From: Haemonchus contortus
Lineage: Eukaryota; Nematoda; Chromadorea; Rhabditida; Trichostrongylidae
Assembly: GCA_000469685.2 (NCBI GenBank)
Contig: LS997562.1
Coordinates: 32,757,715-32,821,714 of the forward strand
Length of the DNA stretch: 64,000 nucleotides
Direction: 5' to 3'
The notes under the pieces: model-generated
The model's database searches: none
What the model was told of the DNA's origin: nothing
Seen by the model: the letters and a program-made list of their open reading frames with translations, nothing else
Shown: in pieces, positions 25,752 to 39,304 of the stretch
Numbering within the stretch: the first letter of the stretch is position 1
Layout: every line of letters begins with the position of its first letter
Program-made: the position numbers and the translations under genes

Positions 25752-28700
25752 CTAATTGAAAAAACGTTTTGGCCTTACCTCGGACTTACTGTCCTTTGTT
25801 GAAACCTTGAACACTTTCTCACTAGAACATCCCGAATCGCTGTTCCGTTCCATAACATCGGTGACTGATGAAAGCACTGATTCCGCTGGAGCATCGAACA
25901 CCGAATCACCTAAGCTATCCCCATCGACGTAGTGTGCCTGAATAAAAATGAGTTTTAGGAACGGATCGAACTTATAGGAATTCCTAGAAGACCTACCAAT
26001 TGCATTCCGTCATCCGAACGGGTTCGCTTTAAACTATGAATCCAGCAGTCTACACCACTTCGATTTTCTTCCGAGGAAATGTTCAAAACATCCCTAGGAG
26101 GAGTACCAAAGCACGAAATTTCCCGAACGTAATCCCTTGTATATACTGAAGCCCAATCTCTTGCTATCCTCTCTGCTGTATGCGACCTATCAAAAAAAGT
26201 TTAAAACCAGAAATACTTTCTCCACAAAAAAAATCCGACCTATGCAGGAGTTTTGCGCGAAGACAGTCTCCTCTATTACTATCAAGATGGGTCATTTCTG
26301 GTATTGGGCAGAGGTGTTGTTGTCCAGTAGATGTACATCCATCAGCCGCTCCTCCAGACCTGCAGGATTTCGGGTTTCAGAAAATATGGCTGGAAAACAC
26401 CTTTTCTAAACGAGTCGCCCTGGGTTGTTGTATTATTCGACGGTTTCTTGTTGGGATAGGAACTTTAGCTGGTTACAACCCTCACAAAAATATGACAGCT
26501 TGAGAGGTTGACAACCCACACGAGGTTATGACAATAGCAAGAGAGTTTGAAAGGTTTGGTGGGATGCTGAGAATCAGAAGTTAATGAGTGATTATTAATA
26601 CAGACAACGCAAGCGATTAAATCGAATAAATTCTCATTTTTAAAGGGATTTTCGATACATAAGAATCTGATGGCCATAATTTTACCATTATTACATGTAC
26701 AACTGAATGGCCACAGAGACAATACAGAATCATTTGCAGTTTGTAGAACTCGTTTTGCAAACCTAATGGCTAACACAAACCTCCGTTCACGCGAGTCCCC
26801 GGCCCCATTTGTATTCGAACCGCTACACGTTAGGTAAGGCTTGCCACCATCGCCGCCTCCTCCAGGACCTCCCGCAACACCTCCTGAAACGAGACGAATT
26901 CTTCTGACATTATTTAAATACCTCGACATTCTCTGTTTAGGAGTACGTGAGGGTTGACACATCTGGGTCAGCGCCTTTATTCATACATCATTGTTGCGTT
27001 TCTAGGCTCTGGTTCTATGGACTTCATTTTGCTAGATGAATGGGCTAAACACATGGAACACAAGGGAGAAAATTGAGTGGATTAGTAAACAAGAATCGAA
27101 CGCAAAAATTGCGCTATTAGTGAAACTCACTATGAGCAGCTGTACATGATAACCTAGAATGTCTAACCGATTCTAGATGAAGTGTAATGGCGCCCTAACG
27201 TAGAATGCGCGACAGGCTATTTTTTAAAGGATCACGTATATGATGTAAGCCTAAAAGGCGTGCAATCCCTTGATAGCTCAGATGCAAGTGCAGTCAGAGA
27301 TTTTATGATACCTAAACGAGTTTGGAAGCATTTGTCGAAGTCTGGAGGGATGGAAGCTTAGGAAGGTAAGGTGGTAGAACGAGTACAGAAACGGAGTTTG
27401 ATTCCCGGACCCGGATCCGAGCACATCGGATTCCCGGATGTGCTTGTAGTAGTGGGCCAAATGTCCCTACACCAAGTCCGCCCTAACAAGAATGATGTCA
27501 AATCTATTCGACATCATTGTTGCTTTACCATACATGTATTTTATGCTTGGCCGGTGTATTACCCTCCATTCATGACCACGAGAGTCAATGAAATGAGTAA
27601 AAATCAGGCGACAGTAGAATGAAGGATGAGGTTTTTGCGGACTCCAACGAAGCTGGTTAGGCCTGATTGGGAGCCTCGAGCACAGGAATCAGCCCCAGTT
27701 GCAAATCCAACGCTTGCATAATGCCACACACTTCAAGTTTTCAGGGAATGAATTGGCTTGATTAAGGAGGGAAGAAACTGGGTCTGAATAACTCAACAAG
27801 TTAGTCCATAGATGATATGAAAACATGAGAAAACCTCTTCAATTAGCCAAACAAAAACGATTATTGTGTTATACCAGCGATAGAAAAAATGTTAAAAACC
27901 ACAGCTTAAAGTACAAAAAGTGACTCCGGAAAAAGGTAGTCATTAACAGTGGCCCTGATAAGTCCATTCAGTAGCTTAGCTGTTTCCTTCATATCTATGT
28001 AAGGAGTAAATTGATATATTAGTATGTGAACAAAGCTACAACGTAAATACCTTGGCCACCAGCAGTGTCATCTCTATCGTTATTACCGTCTCGTTTTCTA
28101 CCGCAATACATTGAGCCAAGAATCGACAAGCGCTTTCCTTCTTCATCATCAGACGCCTCGGAGGAAGAACAACTTCAAGAGAACATCATATAAACATAGT
28201 CAAATGAAAAACGGTGTAGCGAGAAAAACGAAGTAGCAAACCTTGTGCTGCGGCGACTACGTGCAATGAGTTTTTGATGCTGGTCATAGCGCCTGCAAAC
28301 ATCTGGTGATACTACTGCATGACGTGGGCGAATCATGCGCACCGAACTAAAACCATGGGTTAGTAGAACACAAGCGGGTTAATATCTGTTTGGCTTCGGA
28401 GGAGACACTCATTTGACTGATATAATTGAAGAGACAGTTCGTTGTAGAAGTATATCATGATAGCATTACACATTCTGTTGGATTTCCGCAACCTTTTTTT
28501 TGAGCGATTAGAACCAGCAAATATCACAGCAAGGGATTCATTAGAAAAAAGATTAGTCGTTCTCAAATGTGAGTGTGATTGATGAGAAGCGTTAGACAAG
28601 GGGGTACACCACTGACCTATACGTTGGTTGAGCATGTACGCTTGCACTCTTTGCCGCTTGAACCGCTCCATGACGTAGATGGGAAAGCCCAGTCGACGAT

Positions 28701-31700
28701 GATCTACAGTGAAGCGAATATGAAAGTGAACATAAACCTCACAAATCACAAATCAATGAAACTATGCGATACCTGTTAGATCTAGTGGATCCTTGCCGAG
28801 CTGTTGTGAGAAGAACCGTGTTGGAATCCACGTCTTCACCTTCTTCACAAATTCCCAACAAGTGTGGCGAAGAGGATAACTTCCGCATACCACCACCAAG
28901 CGAAGATGAGGCGATTTTCAAACGAGATAATGAAGAAAGCGACGACATGGCTGAATCAGCTACTTTATTCACAACTAAGTAAACTCAATGACATAATCGC
29001 ACGGCAGTGAAGCAACCGCGTTTTCAAAAAATTGCACGAAAATCGAGCGAAAATTCCACCACTTGATAACAAACCTGGAGAGGCCCTCCCACTACTAGTT
29101 GGAGGTGACGGTGATCGGCTACTTCTTATACTTTCTGGACTTACAGCACGTCGACTACCACCTGCAAAACACAAAGGCAATTACTCGATAGCTATAAGAA
29201 ATATCGGCATCATCAAGCTTATGACAGCATTTTACCTAATCGACACAATTCCATGAGATCATGGACTGCTTGCGGACTCACGCGATCGCGGGTTCCGCTA
29301 AACATTGAGATTGAGGGAGAAGAATTCCTGTAATAAAGAAATCGAGGGATTCATATCGCTGCTCAGAGTACCATTCACTCTACCCAATCCCCAAACATTC
29401 TACAAAAACATCCAAAGTGACTTAGTGAACAATAGGGAAACTGAATTCAGTTACACTTTTGAGCCCTACGGCACAAATAGCCTCACATTGCCGTTGCCGC
29501 TTGACTGACGTAAACTTTGTCCTTGAGCACAAGTATAGGTCAATTTCGAACTTAATCACTTAATTTCAATAATTTCCAACCATGGTTTTGCGAATACAAG
29601 TGAAAATAACTAAGTAATTTCGCGAATTCAGTAGTGTAAGCAAAATTATGCTGCGAAAGCGTCAGTTACCGCATACAGCTCATGCCCGATTCAAGATATT
29701 GCTGATAAAAAGGCCCAAGTGCCCAGAAAGTTGCATACAATAGCAGACATCACTCATGCAAAACATAGTAAGGCGATAAACTGAAAATGACATGCAAATA
29801 ACGTAACCACCTGCGTGCAAAATCCAGTAGCCCCGCATAAGATTGCCGACGGGACAGTGAAGCCCCTCCAGATGTGTCCTCGTCGTCGGATCTAGAGAAT
29901 CTCGAACGACCAGTACTATTTGCACCGCAAGAGAGTGCACGAGCAAACATTGCCCTTCGCTGCGCGGCCACCAGCTCAGAGGTACTCTTCTTTGAGTCAG
30001 TGATGCTCAATGGGACTGTAGTGGAGCCATGCTCTGCTATAGGAGAGAGGTCATCGAACTGAGGCGGTTTAGTGAGAACCAAGCTTCGAGGCACATCACG
30101 GACATCTTCGACTGGAAATCGCAACGGTGAAGCATCACGTGCACTGTGAACGCACATGGAGTTGGTATCGACGGAAAAAGATCTGAACGACACAGAAAGA
30201 CTAGAATTGGATAGCCTCTCAAGAACACAGTACGTAAACTAAAATCACAATGATGAACAAGACAGCACAATACACTAGAGGCTATATAGCAAGAAACATA
30301 AAAGACCGGACACATTGACGTAAAGAAAGGCGTAAAAAAGAACGGACCGACTACTGTGGCGACTTGAGCGGAGATACGAAGACAATTCCTCCTCGCTTTC
30401 CTCCTTCAAGATTGTGCACGGACGGGCACGCCAGGAATTTGATCTGCTACGACAGCGCGATCCTACTGAAGGGGTGGCTCCGGGTAATCTTGATTCACTG
30501 GAAATTACTAGTTCGAAAAACAGTATTGATAAATTGGTGAAACTGCAATGTGGCAAGTGCCAATGTCATCCTCCGGGAATTGATTTGAAAGAAACAGTGT
30601 GAAGAAATACGGTGAAACTTTTTTCTAGCAAGTCGGATGGTGATCTGGAGGGATTAAATCACCTTTCTTGCAGCTCTTCGTCGGGTACTTTAGCTCCCGC
30701 TCTTGCCATGAGTTCCTTTGCTTGCTCCTCCCTGCATGTCGCCAAAATGCGTTCAGCCAGCAAATAATAGGTCGCCGTCATTGAGTTGTACTCATCATTC
30801 TCAAGAGCCCTGAGAAAGGAATTTTGAACAATGAAACTTGTTCCTAAAGTATAGGTTCCTACCTGAGGATGGATTCCTCTGATCCCACTCCACCTGCAAC
30901 CATCTGTTCTATTATGGTTGTATGAGCAGAATGGGGCAGGTGATGTTTAACTATCAGAGGTAATACCTGAAAACCATAGAATAGTCGACCACCAGTAGTA
31001 CAAAATCTGGACGACCTAGGAAAACTAAACCCACCGCAGCATGTCCTCGATCACCTGCCATGACCCACGCGTTTGAGGCTATTTCAGCTAATCCAGCTCT
31101 TTTCGACGGATCACGAACCAACATACGCTGGATCAGGCTAAACATAACTTTTGAAGAAAAAAAAACAATGGAAATACACCAAGGAATCAAGAAAAGTTCA
31201 ATTGCTGAGTATAAAAAGAAACAGAAATATAAATTTCGAGGTTAGAAAAAAATCACTTTCGGCATGCGTTAGAGAGATGATCTGGAGTGCTGTATCGACA
31301 ATCGAGAATCTTAGTGAGGGTTTCCGAGTCGTTAGCTTCTTGGAAAGGTAATCGACCACAAACCAGCATAAAAAGAATAACCCCCAAGGACCATACGTCT
31401 GAAACAGTTCATAAAAAAGAGGCGTCAAGGTACCAACATAGCTGAACGGTCTCACCTACTGCAGGTGCATCGTATGCATCACCGAGGAGAATTTCAGGAG
31501 CTGAATATGCAAGCGAACCACATGCCGTTCGTAACTGTTCACCAGGCTCAAATAGGTTAGAGAATCCAAAATCAGTTAGTTTCACCATTCCCAGCTTTTC
31601 GAAAAACACCACATTTTCAGGCTGAAACAGATTCTTTTAAAAACCAAACCGGAGAGACAAAATTTTCCCATCCACCTTCAAATCACGATGGACAACGTGA

Positions 31701-32940
31701 AGACGATGACAATAGTCTATTGCAGTTATAATCTGGCAGAAATACTGTTGAGCTAACGATTCTTCGACACCCTAAAGAAACTTGTTCCCATTAAATCCCA
31801 GACTCGAAGAATGGTGAGAACATGACACATAAGCGAGGCCACAAATGTTCAACAAACAAGAAAGTAAAGTTAGAAAAGGTACCATACATTTTCATGTTTG
31901 ATAATGAAGTCGTGCATGTCATAGTCTCCTAGCTCAAGAATTAGGAACATCTTTGTTTTAGTGTCGATAACCTCGTAGAGCCGCACGATATTTGCATGCT
32001 GCACCAATTTCATACATCGTACCTCAAAAGGAAATATGCCTTAGAGGCTGATAAAAACGGAATCAAATAGCCAAAATATAAAAGGGTATTGTAAAAAATA
32101 ATGTGAAAAATGTGAATGAACATAGATGTGAGAACGTGCCAAGCTTAAATAAGTTGTAAATTTTTTCCCTTGTCACTGGGATGAAAACATAATGTACTCA
32201 AAATTCTGGGTCTGAAATACAAAGCGAATAAACCAGTTTCTAGATGACTTGCATTGTTTCCCAAACTAATATTAATTTGGTCGGTGGTGATGTTGTGGGA
32301 AGTGGCACACTATCAAACACGCATAGCCCAGCGTTCGAACTCCGGAACGACACCCGCAAAGGCCAACCAAACCTTCCATGTCTCTGAGTTCGGTTGATTG
32401 GTATCAGACTCGTGTGAGAGGATTGAACGCTGATATGTACATCCGCTGGCCAACACAAGACATTCATAAGCCATTGGCATTCAAAAGCTACATGGATACT
32501 GAAGGGAAATCGAATGCTTGGGCTACCATAGAGACGGATTGATGAACCCAAAAACCACACTCTTTGATCGTTTATAAATCAAAAAAGGAAGAAGCTTTCA
32601 TTTAACTAAGCAAATCAAATTAAAGAAGTTGTTCGAAAAAGCAGAATGTCAAACTAAGCTTCATTACCTCCTGTAGCACATGTCCCATTGAATCGTTATC
32701 GAGATTAGTTTTATCAATAATTTTTACAGCTACCTAAAAATTGATTATAAAATTTCTTCACAGAATTGAAGAGAGGTTTAGGGAAAGTTATAATTCACTC
32801 ACCCTTTCGCCAGTAAAAACATGGCGTGCTAGCTTTACTACCGCGAAGTGTCCTTGGCCAATTGTGTGTTCAAGATCATAAAGCCCTGCTATCCTTGCAT
32901 CGCGTATGTGTATAGAACGTTTTCGTACAATTTCAGTCAT
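25752..32940 (-). CDS. SNRK: SNF-related serine/threonine kinase (AMPK-related family)
   Basis: Protein kinase of the AMPK-related group, activated by LKB1 in animals. Exons: 32940-32803, 32733-32668, 32022-31888, 31771-31676, 31621-31456, 31398-31257, 31137-31035, 30966-30863, 30809-30663, 30497-30348, 30182-29811, 29297-29236, 29161-29075, 28974-28773, 28703-28617, 28346-28242, 28172-28051, 26883-26781, 26186-25997, 25937-25752. They sum to 2763 nt, 920 codons plus stop, and every phase joins. Kinase motifs: [19 protein letters not shown] (residues 28-46), VAVKII with the ATP Lys, HRDLK-PEN, DFGFSN, the activation-loop Thr in [13 protein letters not shown], and [22 protein letters not shown]-like segment follows (IIEQMVAGG ... 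YYLLAERIL). The long Ser/Arg-rich tail keeps vertebrate SNRK-like blocks: [18 protein letters not shown], and [14 protein letters not shown]. Human SNRK is 765 aa. The last exon could instead splice on at 25779 (donor GTAAGG); reading through gives stop 25752. Confidence 0.93.
26884..28050 (-). other. Longest SNRK intron, no inserted element recognised
   Basis: 1167-bp intron with no transposon ends or SINE. It contains an 9-bp-arm palindrome (27491-27518, AATGATGTC/GACATCATT), too short to call. Confidence 0.5.
32284..32522 (+). repeat. tRNA-derived SINE copy 4, plus
   Basis: In the SNRK intron 32023-32667, opposite to the gene. Head GGTGGTGATGTTGTGGGAAGTGG, box B-like CGTTCGAACTCCGG, body CCAACCAAACCTTCC and tail TCGAATGCTTGGGC. 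About 25-30 percent diverged, so old. Confidence 0.8.
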
Positions 32941-32965
32941 CAGAAAATCGTAGTAAAAATAGCAT
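32933..32965 (-). promoter_or_regulatory. Short upstream ORF overlapping the SNRK start
   Basis: On the minus strand an ATG at 32965 opens a 10-codon frame ([10 protein letters not shown]) whose TGA at 32935-32933 overlaps the SNRK ATG in another frame. A TTTTGCAG acceptor just upstream (about 32988) could begin the mRNA there by trans-splicing. If so, the uORF would be in the leader and could dampen translation. Whether the mRNA includes it is not visible from DNA. Confidence 0.35.
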
Positions 32966-34538
32966 TTATGAATATCTAAGAGATTACTGCAAAAGTGGAA
33001 GTTTGTACATTTATAATTTATACCACAGTGACTGAAATCAACGGAAAGGCTAGGAATATATCAAGGTGAGAAGAGTCTTCAAGCAAATGAAAAATGAGCA
33101 AAATGTAACAAGCAAATAGCCAAAGCCGTTTTAGGCGTGAAACAACAAGTCGGTCCGCAATTACAGCTGACACACGTTGTTGCAACGGTAGACGACGAGC
33201 AGAACTAAATTAGCGAGCTGGATAGTGGTTCATTTCAAGTTTTTGTGGTACTAAACTTCGGTTATAGGGGGCCAGCTGTCCTATTTTCAAGCCATGGTAT
33301 CGGGCATGGTGCTCTTCCTCATTGAAAACGAAATTCTGACTAAATGACGCTTTGATTAGAGACCATAGCGGAAAAGGCAAGTACCAGGCAAACTCTTAGG
33401 TTGCAACTAAGTAACTGCAAATTTCCATGAGTACTTTACTCATTCATTTCAAAGAGTAACGAGCTGTTCTCCGTAGTTTTACAATAATGGACCAAGCACC
33501 TGAGTAGAGTGGCTACCTGGTTGCCAACCTAATCCAACCGATTTCAACCTTATCCCGTCAAATCCAGAGTTCTCCGGGTGGAATGCGGGATGTTCGACTG
33601 GCTGTCACCCGTGCTGTCAGTTCGTTGACTTTCACTTCTTTCACTCCATGAGTTTTTCTTTCGCCAGTTGCTCAGTAAAAAGCACTCCGTGCGTGGTTCT
33701 GCGTTTTTGAGGCCCACGATGCTTTTATGATTAGAAAGACGTGCTAATTCAAAGAAAGGACTTCATCAGACGACGAGGTCCCTCTTTTCAATTGCCTTTA
33801 CCAGTTGCTGCTGCCTAGAGTTTTGCTTACGAACGAATTACACAAAGACATTTATTCTTTTTTCACAAAATTTTTGAATCAACGATGAGGCATCGACGAT
33901 ATCTTACCTGATAGCTTACCCCCAGCCGGGCCGCCCAGCTGACGCCGGGCTTCCCTCCTTCTTATGACTGAGATGTTATAATTGGAAAATAGGGCGCTCC
34001 TTGTTTGGAGCGAATGTTGCTTTTCGTATCGTGAAATCTGATGAAGGGCTAACAGAGCGTGCAAGTGCCCGATTGAGACATATCGAAGAGTCAAAGCTAG
34101 ATTGTAAATAGCAAAGGCGTTAGGAATTTTTGAGTGGTTGTTGCTCTTTAAGGCTTTTTTTAACTTCAATGTTCCCATCCTGTCGTCAGTGATCCCCTCT
34201 TGCCTCTTCCGCTCCTACCAAATTTGAACTCTCCACTTTTACGGAAACAAGAGCCTCTTATCTTTTGCCGCTTAGATCCATCATAGGAAGTTGCTCTGCC
34301 CTTGGGCTAAGGAGAGGGAGAGTTCAATCAGACAACTTCGAGCAGTCTCTCTGGAAGAAAGAGTTTGACTATCATGAGAAGCCTTCTTCCGGAGAACTTC
34401 CAGCAGGCGCACCTACGAAGTAAGTAGATCCGCTGAGCTAAACGTGATCACCAATGATACTCTGAGATTGAGAGATTGAGAAAAAAGAATATATAAGTTA
34501 GTGGAGAGTGAATAAAACTTGTTTTTTGGGTTATTTTT
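32966..34538. other. Spacer upstream of SNRK
   Basis: About 1.6 kb with no supported gene. It must include the SNRK promoter or trans-splice leader region. The minus-strand open frame 33879-34178 has no family motif. Confidence 0.45.
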
Positions 34539-34800
34539 CTGAATGGAAGTCGAATGCGCCCCGCATTCGATTTCCATTTGGAAACGTAGAAGTGTAATGA
34601 TTGCGCGTTTGGCGTTCACAATGACTTGCAGTGGCAAGCTGATGTACAATTCGGTGCTCTTATCCTCCCCCGACGACTCTGGTGCCGATTGAACTACCCC
34701 GAAGAGGTTGAAAGCTTGGTTGGCCTGGGAGAGCTGAGCACCCAAGACCCGAACCTGGATCACCTTGTGGGGCAGGTGGCGACTTGCCACTACTAACTCC
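34539..34800 (-). repeat. tRNA-derived SINE copy 5, with inverted junction
   Basis: A minus-oriented copy (34562-34800) is joined head-to-head at its tail with a short plus-oriented tail fragment (34539-34561, TGAATGGAAGTCGAATGCG). The junction makes a small palindrome. Confidence 0.75.
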
Positions 34801-34869
34801 GCTTTTTCACGAAAGTTATCGCAACTATTTCCAGTCATTCTATAATCATTCTCCCAAAGGAGTTCGGTA

Positions 34870-34977
34870 GCAGGAGGTGAGGAGGTCTTGGTGAGCCTGG
34901 GTGGATCGCGTTCCGGGTTTCGATATCCAGACCATGAGCGCAATAAGTGCGCCATTTACCATTACACCACCTCCGAC
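34870..34977 (-). repeat. tRNA-derived SINE copy 6, head fragment, minus
   Basis: Only the head half: read on the minus strand it starts GGAGGTGGTGTAATGGTAAATGG, then box B-like GGATATCGAAACCCGG and the beginning of the CCAAGACC body. It follows copy 5 in the same orientation. Confidence 0.7.
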
Positions 34978-35523
34978 CTACCATTGGATTTGAAATTATG
35001 CGAAAACTGACTGAGTGGAACCTTGAGGGAAAATAAAGGCTCCGTAACGACAATTAGACCATTTTTCTGAGCCTCATGCCCGATGAGACTCGATGCCGAC
35101 CAAAGTTAATACGGTGGAGAAGTCGATTGAGTTCGAAAAAGTTATTGCAGTCCCCATCAGTCCCCATTGAGAAAAGTGTTGGGAGGGGGAGGTGGGTGGG
35201 AGAGGAGGGCTAGAAATGTGAATTACTCTCCGTTTTGCCTGGCGCCCTTGGTCGAAAACCAATTAGTTGCCAATTGTCTTCGCTCTATGAGCTCATCAGT
35301 GAGCAAGAACTGGTAGAATCAACGAAAGCTTTTAGAAATATTAAAGAAGGAAAATCTGTTAAATCAAAGCTTACCGTCTAAATATGCTCTACTACTACTA
35401 CTGCTACAAGTTCGACCGCTCATCAATGGGTTAATACGGGAAATGGTTGAAGGTTGGTATGATCTTATATGATCCAAATAAATATTTTCCTGTCCAACGT
35501 GTTACCACGTTGTTCATAGTAGA

Positions 35524-35756
35524 GGTGGTGCAGTGGTAAACGGCGCACTATCACACACTCACGATGTAGGATCGATATCCGCCTAGGCTGAAGAAGCATT
35601 CCATCCCTACGGGATGAATCTGCACCAAACTCGTCTATGAGTATAAAAGTTCTGACTTGTACAGCGGCTGGAAATCGCAAGCCATTGTATAGGCCACATA
35701 CGCATTCAAACGTCACTACGATTCTGAATGGAAGTTGAATGCTAGGGCGCATCCTC
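35524..35756 (+). repeat. tRNA-derived SINE copy 7, plus
   Basis: GGTGGTGCAGTGGTAAACGG head, diverged box B, GATATCCGCCTAGGC, GTATAAAAGTTCTGACTTG and the GCCACATACGCATTC tail block ending at GGGCGCATCC. Confidence 0.85.
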
Positions 35757-38700
35757 CTACTTCGCCCTTGCCTCCACCTCTCCCAAAAAAATTAATGGAA
35801 CTGATTATGCCCGCTACTTTATCCTTTATCATAGTGTTTACTGCAGATAAACCAGTATCAGTGGTTGTATCATCTCATACCTCACGATAAGCAAAAATCT
35901 CAGACTCCTTTGGCTCTCAATCAGCAGCTAGTGAACTAGCAAAGGGTGATGAATACGAGTAATGCACCTGGTCAGAACCAGCTGTCAGATAGCAACACTC
36001 ATTCCTACCTAAAGACATCTCTAGGTTCAGCAGGCATACTTGAAGCCAAGGTAACTGATAAATGTAGTGGCTCCGTTTGCTCGGTTCAATAGTCCATAGA
36101 TCGAATCTCGTCCAGAACAGGCGACTCTTCGGTTTAGCCCTGGTCTTTTCCCATCTTCTCCGACAGGGAATAGTACCATCAACAACAACAACAAATTGCA
36201 GCAGTAATCTGAACATTTGTGACCATTGTGATCGATTGCTTGGAACATGAGCGTCGCCAAAAACTTCTCTTATGGTAAGAAACCTGCTCCTTCAGTGGGG
36301 GAGGGAACGACAGCTCAAGCTTAACTTTACACCCACCCTGATAGAACTGTTGCATATTTTTAAAATGCCACATTACGAATGGTAGGCAGTTCTCAAATAG
36401 CAACAATACTTTACACTAACTGTCAAACTCACGGGGTACGGCCACTATGTGAACCTTTTTGTGACTTTTACACCCATTGACTGGGTGTGAGCCGTCGCCA
36501 TCCGTTCGATAACGTGCAGATGCGGAGTCGCCCTCATGCAATGGCTTCCAACTAGCTCGAATCCCCTTCTAGGGATCTGCTGCTAGGGCCCAGAAAAGAA
36601 GAAACTCTAACTAACTGACGACTTGGTAAACATGGAAGGGGAATCCATTACGCTGACTTGATTTTCAAAAAAGGCTTAAGAGCTTCTATTTCGGCAAGCC
36701 AGTCCGGAATAGAACAGCACCGCTTTCTCTAAAGTTCGCCGATGGTTTGCTGAGCACAAGCGGGGGTTGTTAATTTCCGTTCATCGGTTAGGAGAAAAAT
36801 GTTCCGGCCATCGACCACCCATATGGGACCACTCACTCGGTCGCTACAAGTTCAGAGAAATCGAGCGGGCGGTTGGAGTTAATTGAATTCAAGCGAGGTC
36901 TCGAAGCGGACGAAGAAAAACGAGTGGCAAGAGCGAAAGCAGCTTCTAATGAAAAGAAAACATCCAGAAATGGATGCAAGCAACGGAGAGTTATCTGGTG
37001 AGCAGCCAAAAGTCAGTGGTGCTTCCCTGAGAAGGCTTATTTCGTTGACATGATTACCTCTGGGCAAGTTTCTTTTTGACGATCCAGGTACCCGTTTAGG
37101 TAGGGAATCTAGCACGGGGACATCACAAGCTACTCCGGTACAACTACGCTGCTCCCCCACTCCCCCTCCCCCACCTCTTTTCTACCCCGATTTCCCACTC
37201 AAATGAGTTCTCTATACGATTTCCCCCTCCCTCCTCCTCTCGTTCCCTCTGAAATAAGTTATCACCCGGCCCTTGAAGGAACGATAGCACCGAGCTCCTC
37301 CGGCCTTCCTCTTATTGAGCTCGGCTCAAATTATTGAGAAAATTTATTCCTAGACTCTATACCCTCTCCGTGGGCAAATGGACGTGATCTATGGCTGCTG
37401 CAAGCTTCCATCCCTCTCAAAGCGGATATCGCTAAATTGAGAAGGCTTAACGGCTTCAGATTCCACTAGCCCTGAAGCTGTCGATGACTCACAATCATTT
37501 AAGCCTTTCATTTCTCGATAATCGAGTACTAAACAGAAAAAAATCCTTCCCCGAACGAAAGTGCTAACCGCAAGATGGCTTTGAATTACAGTTAGGAGCG
37601 GACGAGTTCTCCACAATGCTTGATGGATGTCGATTGTCTTGTACTTTACACTTTTACCATGTACTTTTGTCAAATGCAGACAAACTAGAATCGGTTGTTT
37701 ACAATGAGAATCGCCCACTCATTTCCCTTATTGGAAAGCTCCGACTCGGGGCTGTTTCCGGCATTGTCTCCCCCCAGACACATTCCCGAAACGGCATGCA
37801 GATGCCCACAGCGTCAGCGCAATTATCTTCTCAACAAATATAATGAGAGTGTATGAGAAAATATAAAAATAACAATAAAAATAACGAAAATCTTGGAAAC
37901 ATAGGAATAGGGGCCACAAAGCGGGTTCTGTGACCAAATTTCAGCCAAAAAAGGCCTACAAGTGGCAAGTGGCCCATAGGAACCGCATAGTGCCCATGGG
38001 AACGGAAATGAGGGTAATGAGGTTAAATTTATAATTAAAAATGGGTAAAGTACGATATACAGCTGGATGAATGAAACAGCTAACTAAGGTAAAGAACTCT
38101 GGTGATCAATAGGCTGAAGGCTAAAAAAAGGCCACGGTGATCGCGACCCATCACCAGCACTGATTGCAAGGCGAAAGGCTGCCCGGAGGAGGAGGTCTGA
38201 CGAGCTCAACATCCCCTCTCCTCCTCTCGCAGCACAGCTACCCAGCCAGCCAGCCAGACGACGACCGCCCTAATCGATACTTCAGGTGAATGGCTCAAAA
38301 TAGAAATTTCATTAGAATAATTGTTCATCTGAGTACAAGTGTCAAGTAGTCCCAAAATAGACTCACCCGGGGGTGACCTCAGTCTCAGAGGCTTGATGAG
38401 TGATGAGAGCAGGCGCCAAAGTCCTAGGCTGATGGCGGCGAAGGCAGCCCCGAAGGGCGCTTAATTTTCTTGCAGGATTTAATGGCAGTGGTAACGCTCG
38501 GGCTGAGGCAGTGTGCAGAAACATCAACAAATTCCAAAAAAGGACCGGTTTAGCTCCTTTTCCTAAACTCGAATGCTTTTGGGAAGGCTGAAGACTTTCG
38601 CTGGGGTTTAGCCTGAGGATTCGTAATTATCGAGCAATTTCCTAGTCGTTTCCCGAGCCCCAGCTTTTAGAGTAGACCTCGACGTCAGGAGAGCTGTGAA

Positions 38701-39080
38701 AAGTCCATTTAGTCGAAAGCACTCTGCACTCATTGTCAAGCCCTAATTCACCTTTGAACGCCCTTTCGTAGAGCTGTTCCAAAAAGATTCCTCATTGGCA
38801 AAGAGGACTGAGTATTTAGGGGCTTATGAGTGGGAGCTTCCCAGAACTACTCCCTTCCGAATAGATGCTGTCTTTTCCAGGCAGAAAGTGATATGAGTGT
38901 GAACCAAACAAGTCCTTAGGGTTTACGATTCCAAATGAATCCGTTTTTCTTGCCCTGCGAAACCGGACACGAGTCGTAAAAGTAAAGTGGTGTTGGCATT
39001 ATAAGCATGAAGAACATAAGGGTAAAGTTTGTGGCATCGATCAGTCGCTCGTTGGGATGAGCCCCGAATCTGTCTTTCAA
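35757..39080. other. Spacer, no supported gene
   Basis: About 3.3 kb. The segment 36440-36640 contains several near-inverted short motifs, and a plus-strand frame at about 36795-36993 (ending in EADEEKRVARAKAASNEKK-like residues) has exon-like composition but no splice partners. A CAG/CCAG-rich run (38232-38250) and a CAA-repeat (36181-36193) are present. Nothing else recognised. Confidence 0.4.
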
Positions 39081-39304
39081 ACAGAATCGTAGTGGCGTTT
39101 GAATGCGTATGTGGTCTGCACGATGAGTTGCCATATGTAGAGAGACGACGAATAAGCCAGTGTTTTCAACATCCCAGGCGAATTTACTACCAATGAACCG
39201 ACCTCAGAGAGATATAAGGCCTTGATTGGCCTGAGTGGATATTGATCCTATTCGATCCCCGGCCATATTTTTGCGACAGGTTACCACTTGCCACTATACC
39301 ACCC
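39081..39304 (-). repeat. tRNA-derived SINE copy 8, minus
   Basis: Tail-side block AGAATCGTAGTGGCGTTTG, degraded middle, then the head read in reverse: TTGCCACTATACCACC. The middle has a local scramble around 39125-39170. Confidence 0.75.

Noticed and set aside
26465..26962. 165-codon minus-strand frame
   Set aside because: Only 26781-26883 is real coding sequence (a SNRK exon); the remainder is intron read through.
27491..27518. Palindrome AATGATGTC/GACATCATT
   Set aside because: 9-bp arms in intronic DNA are compatible with chance.
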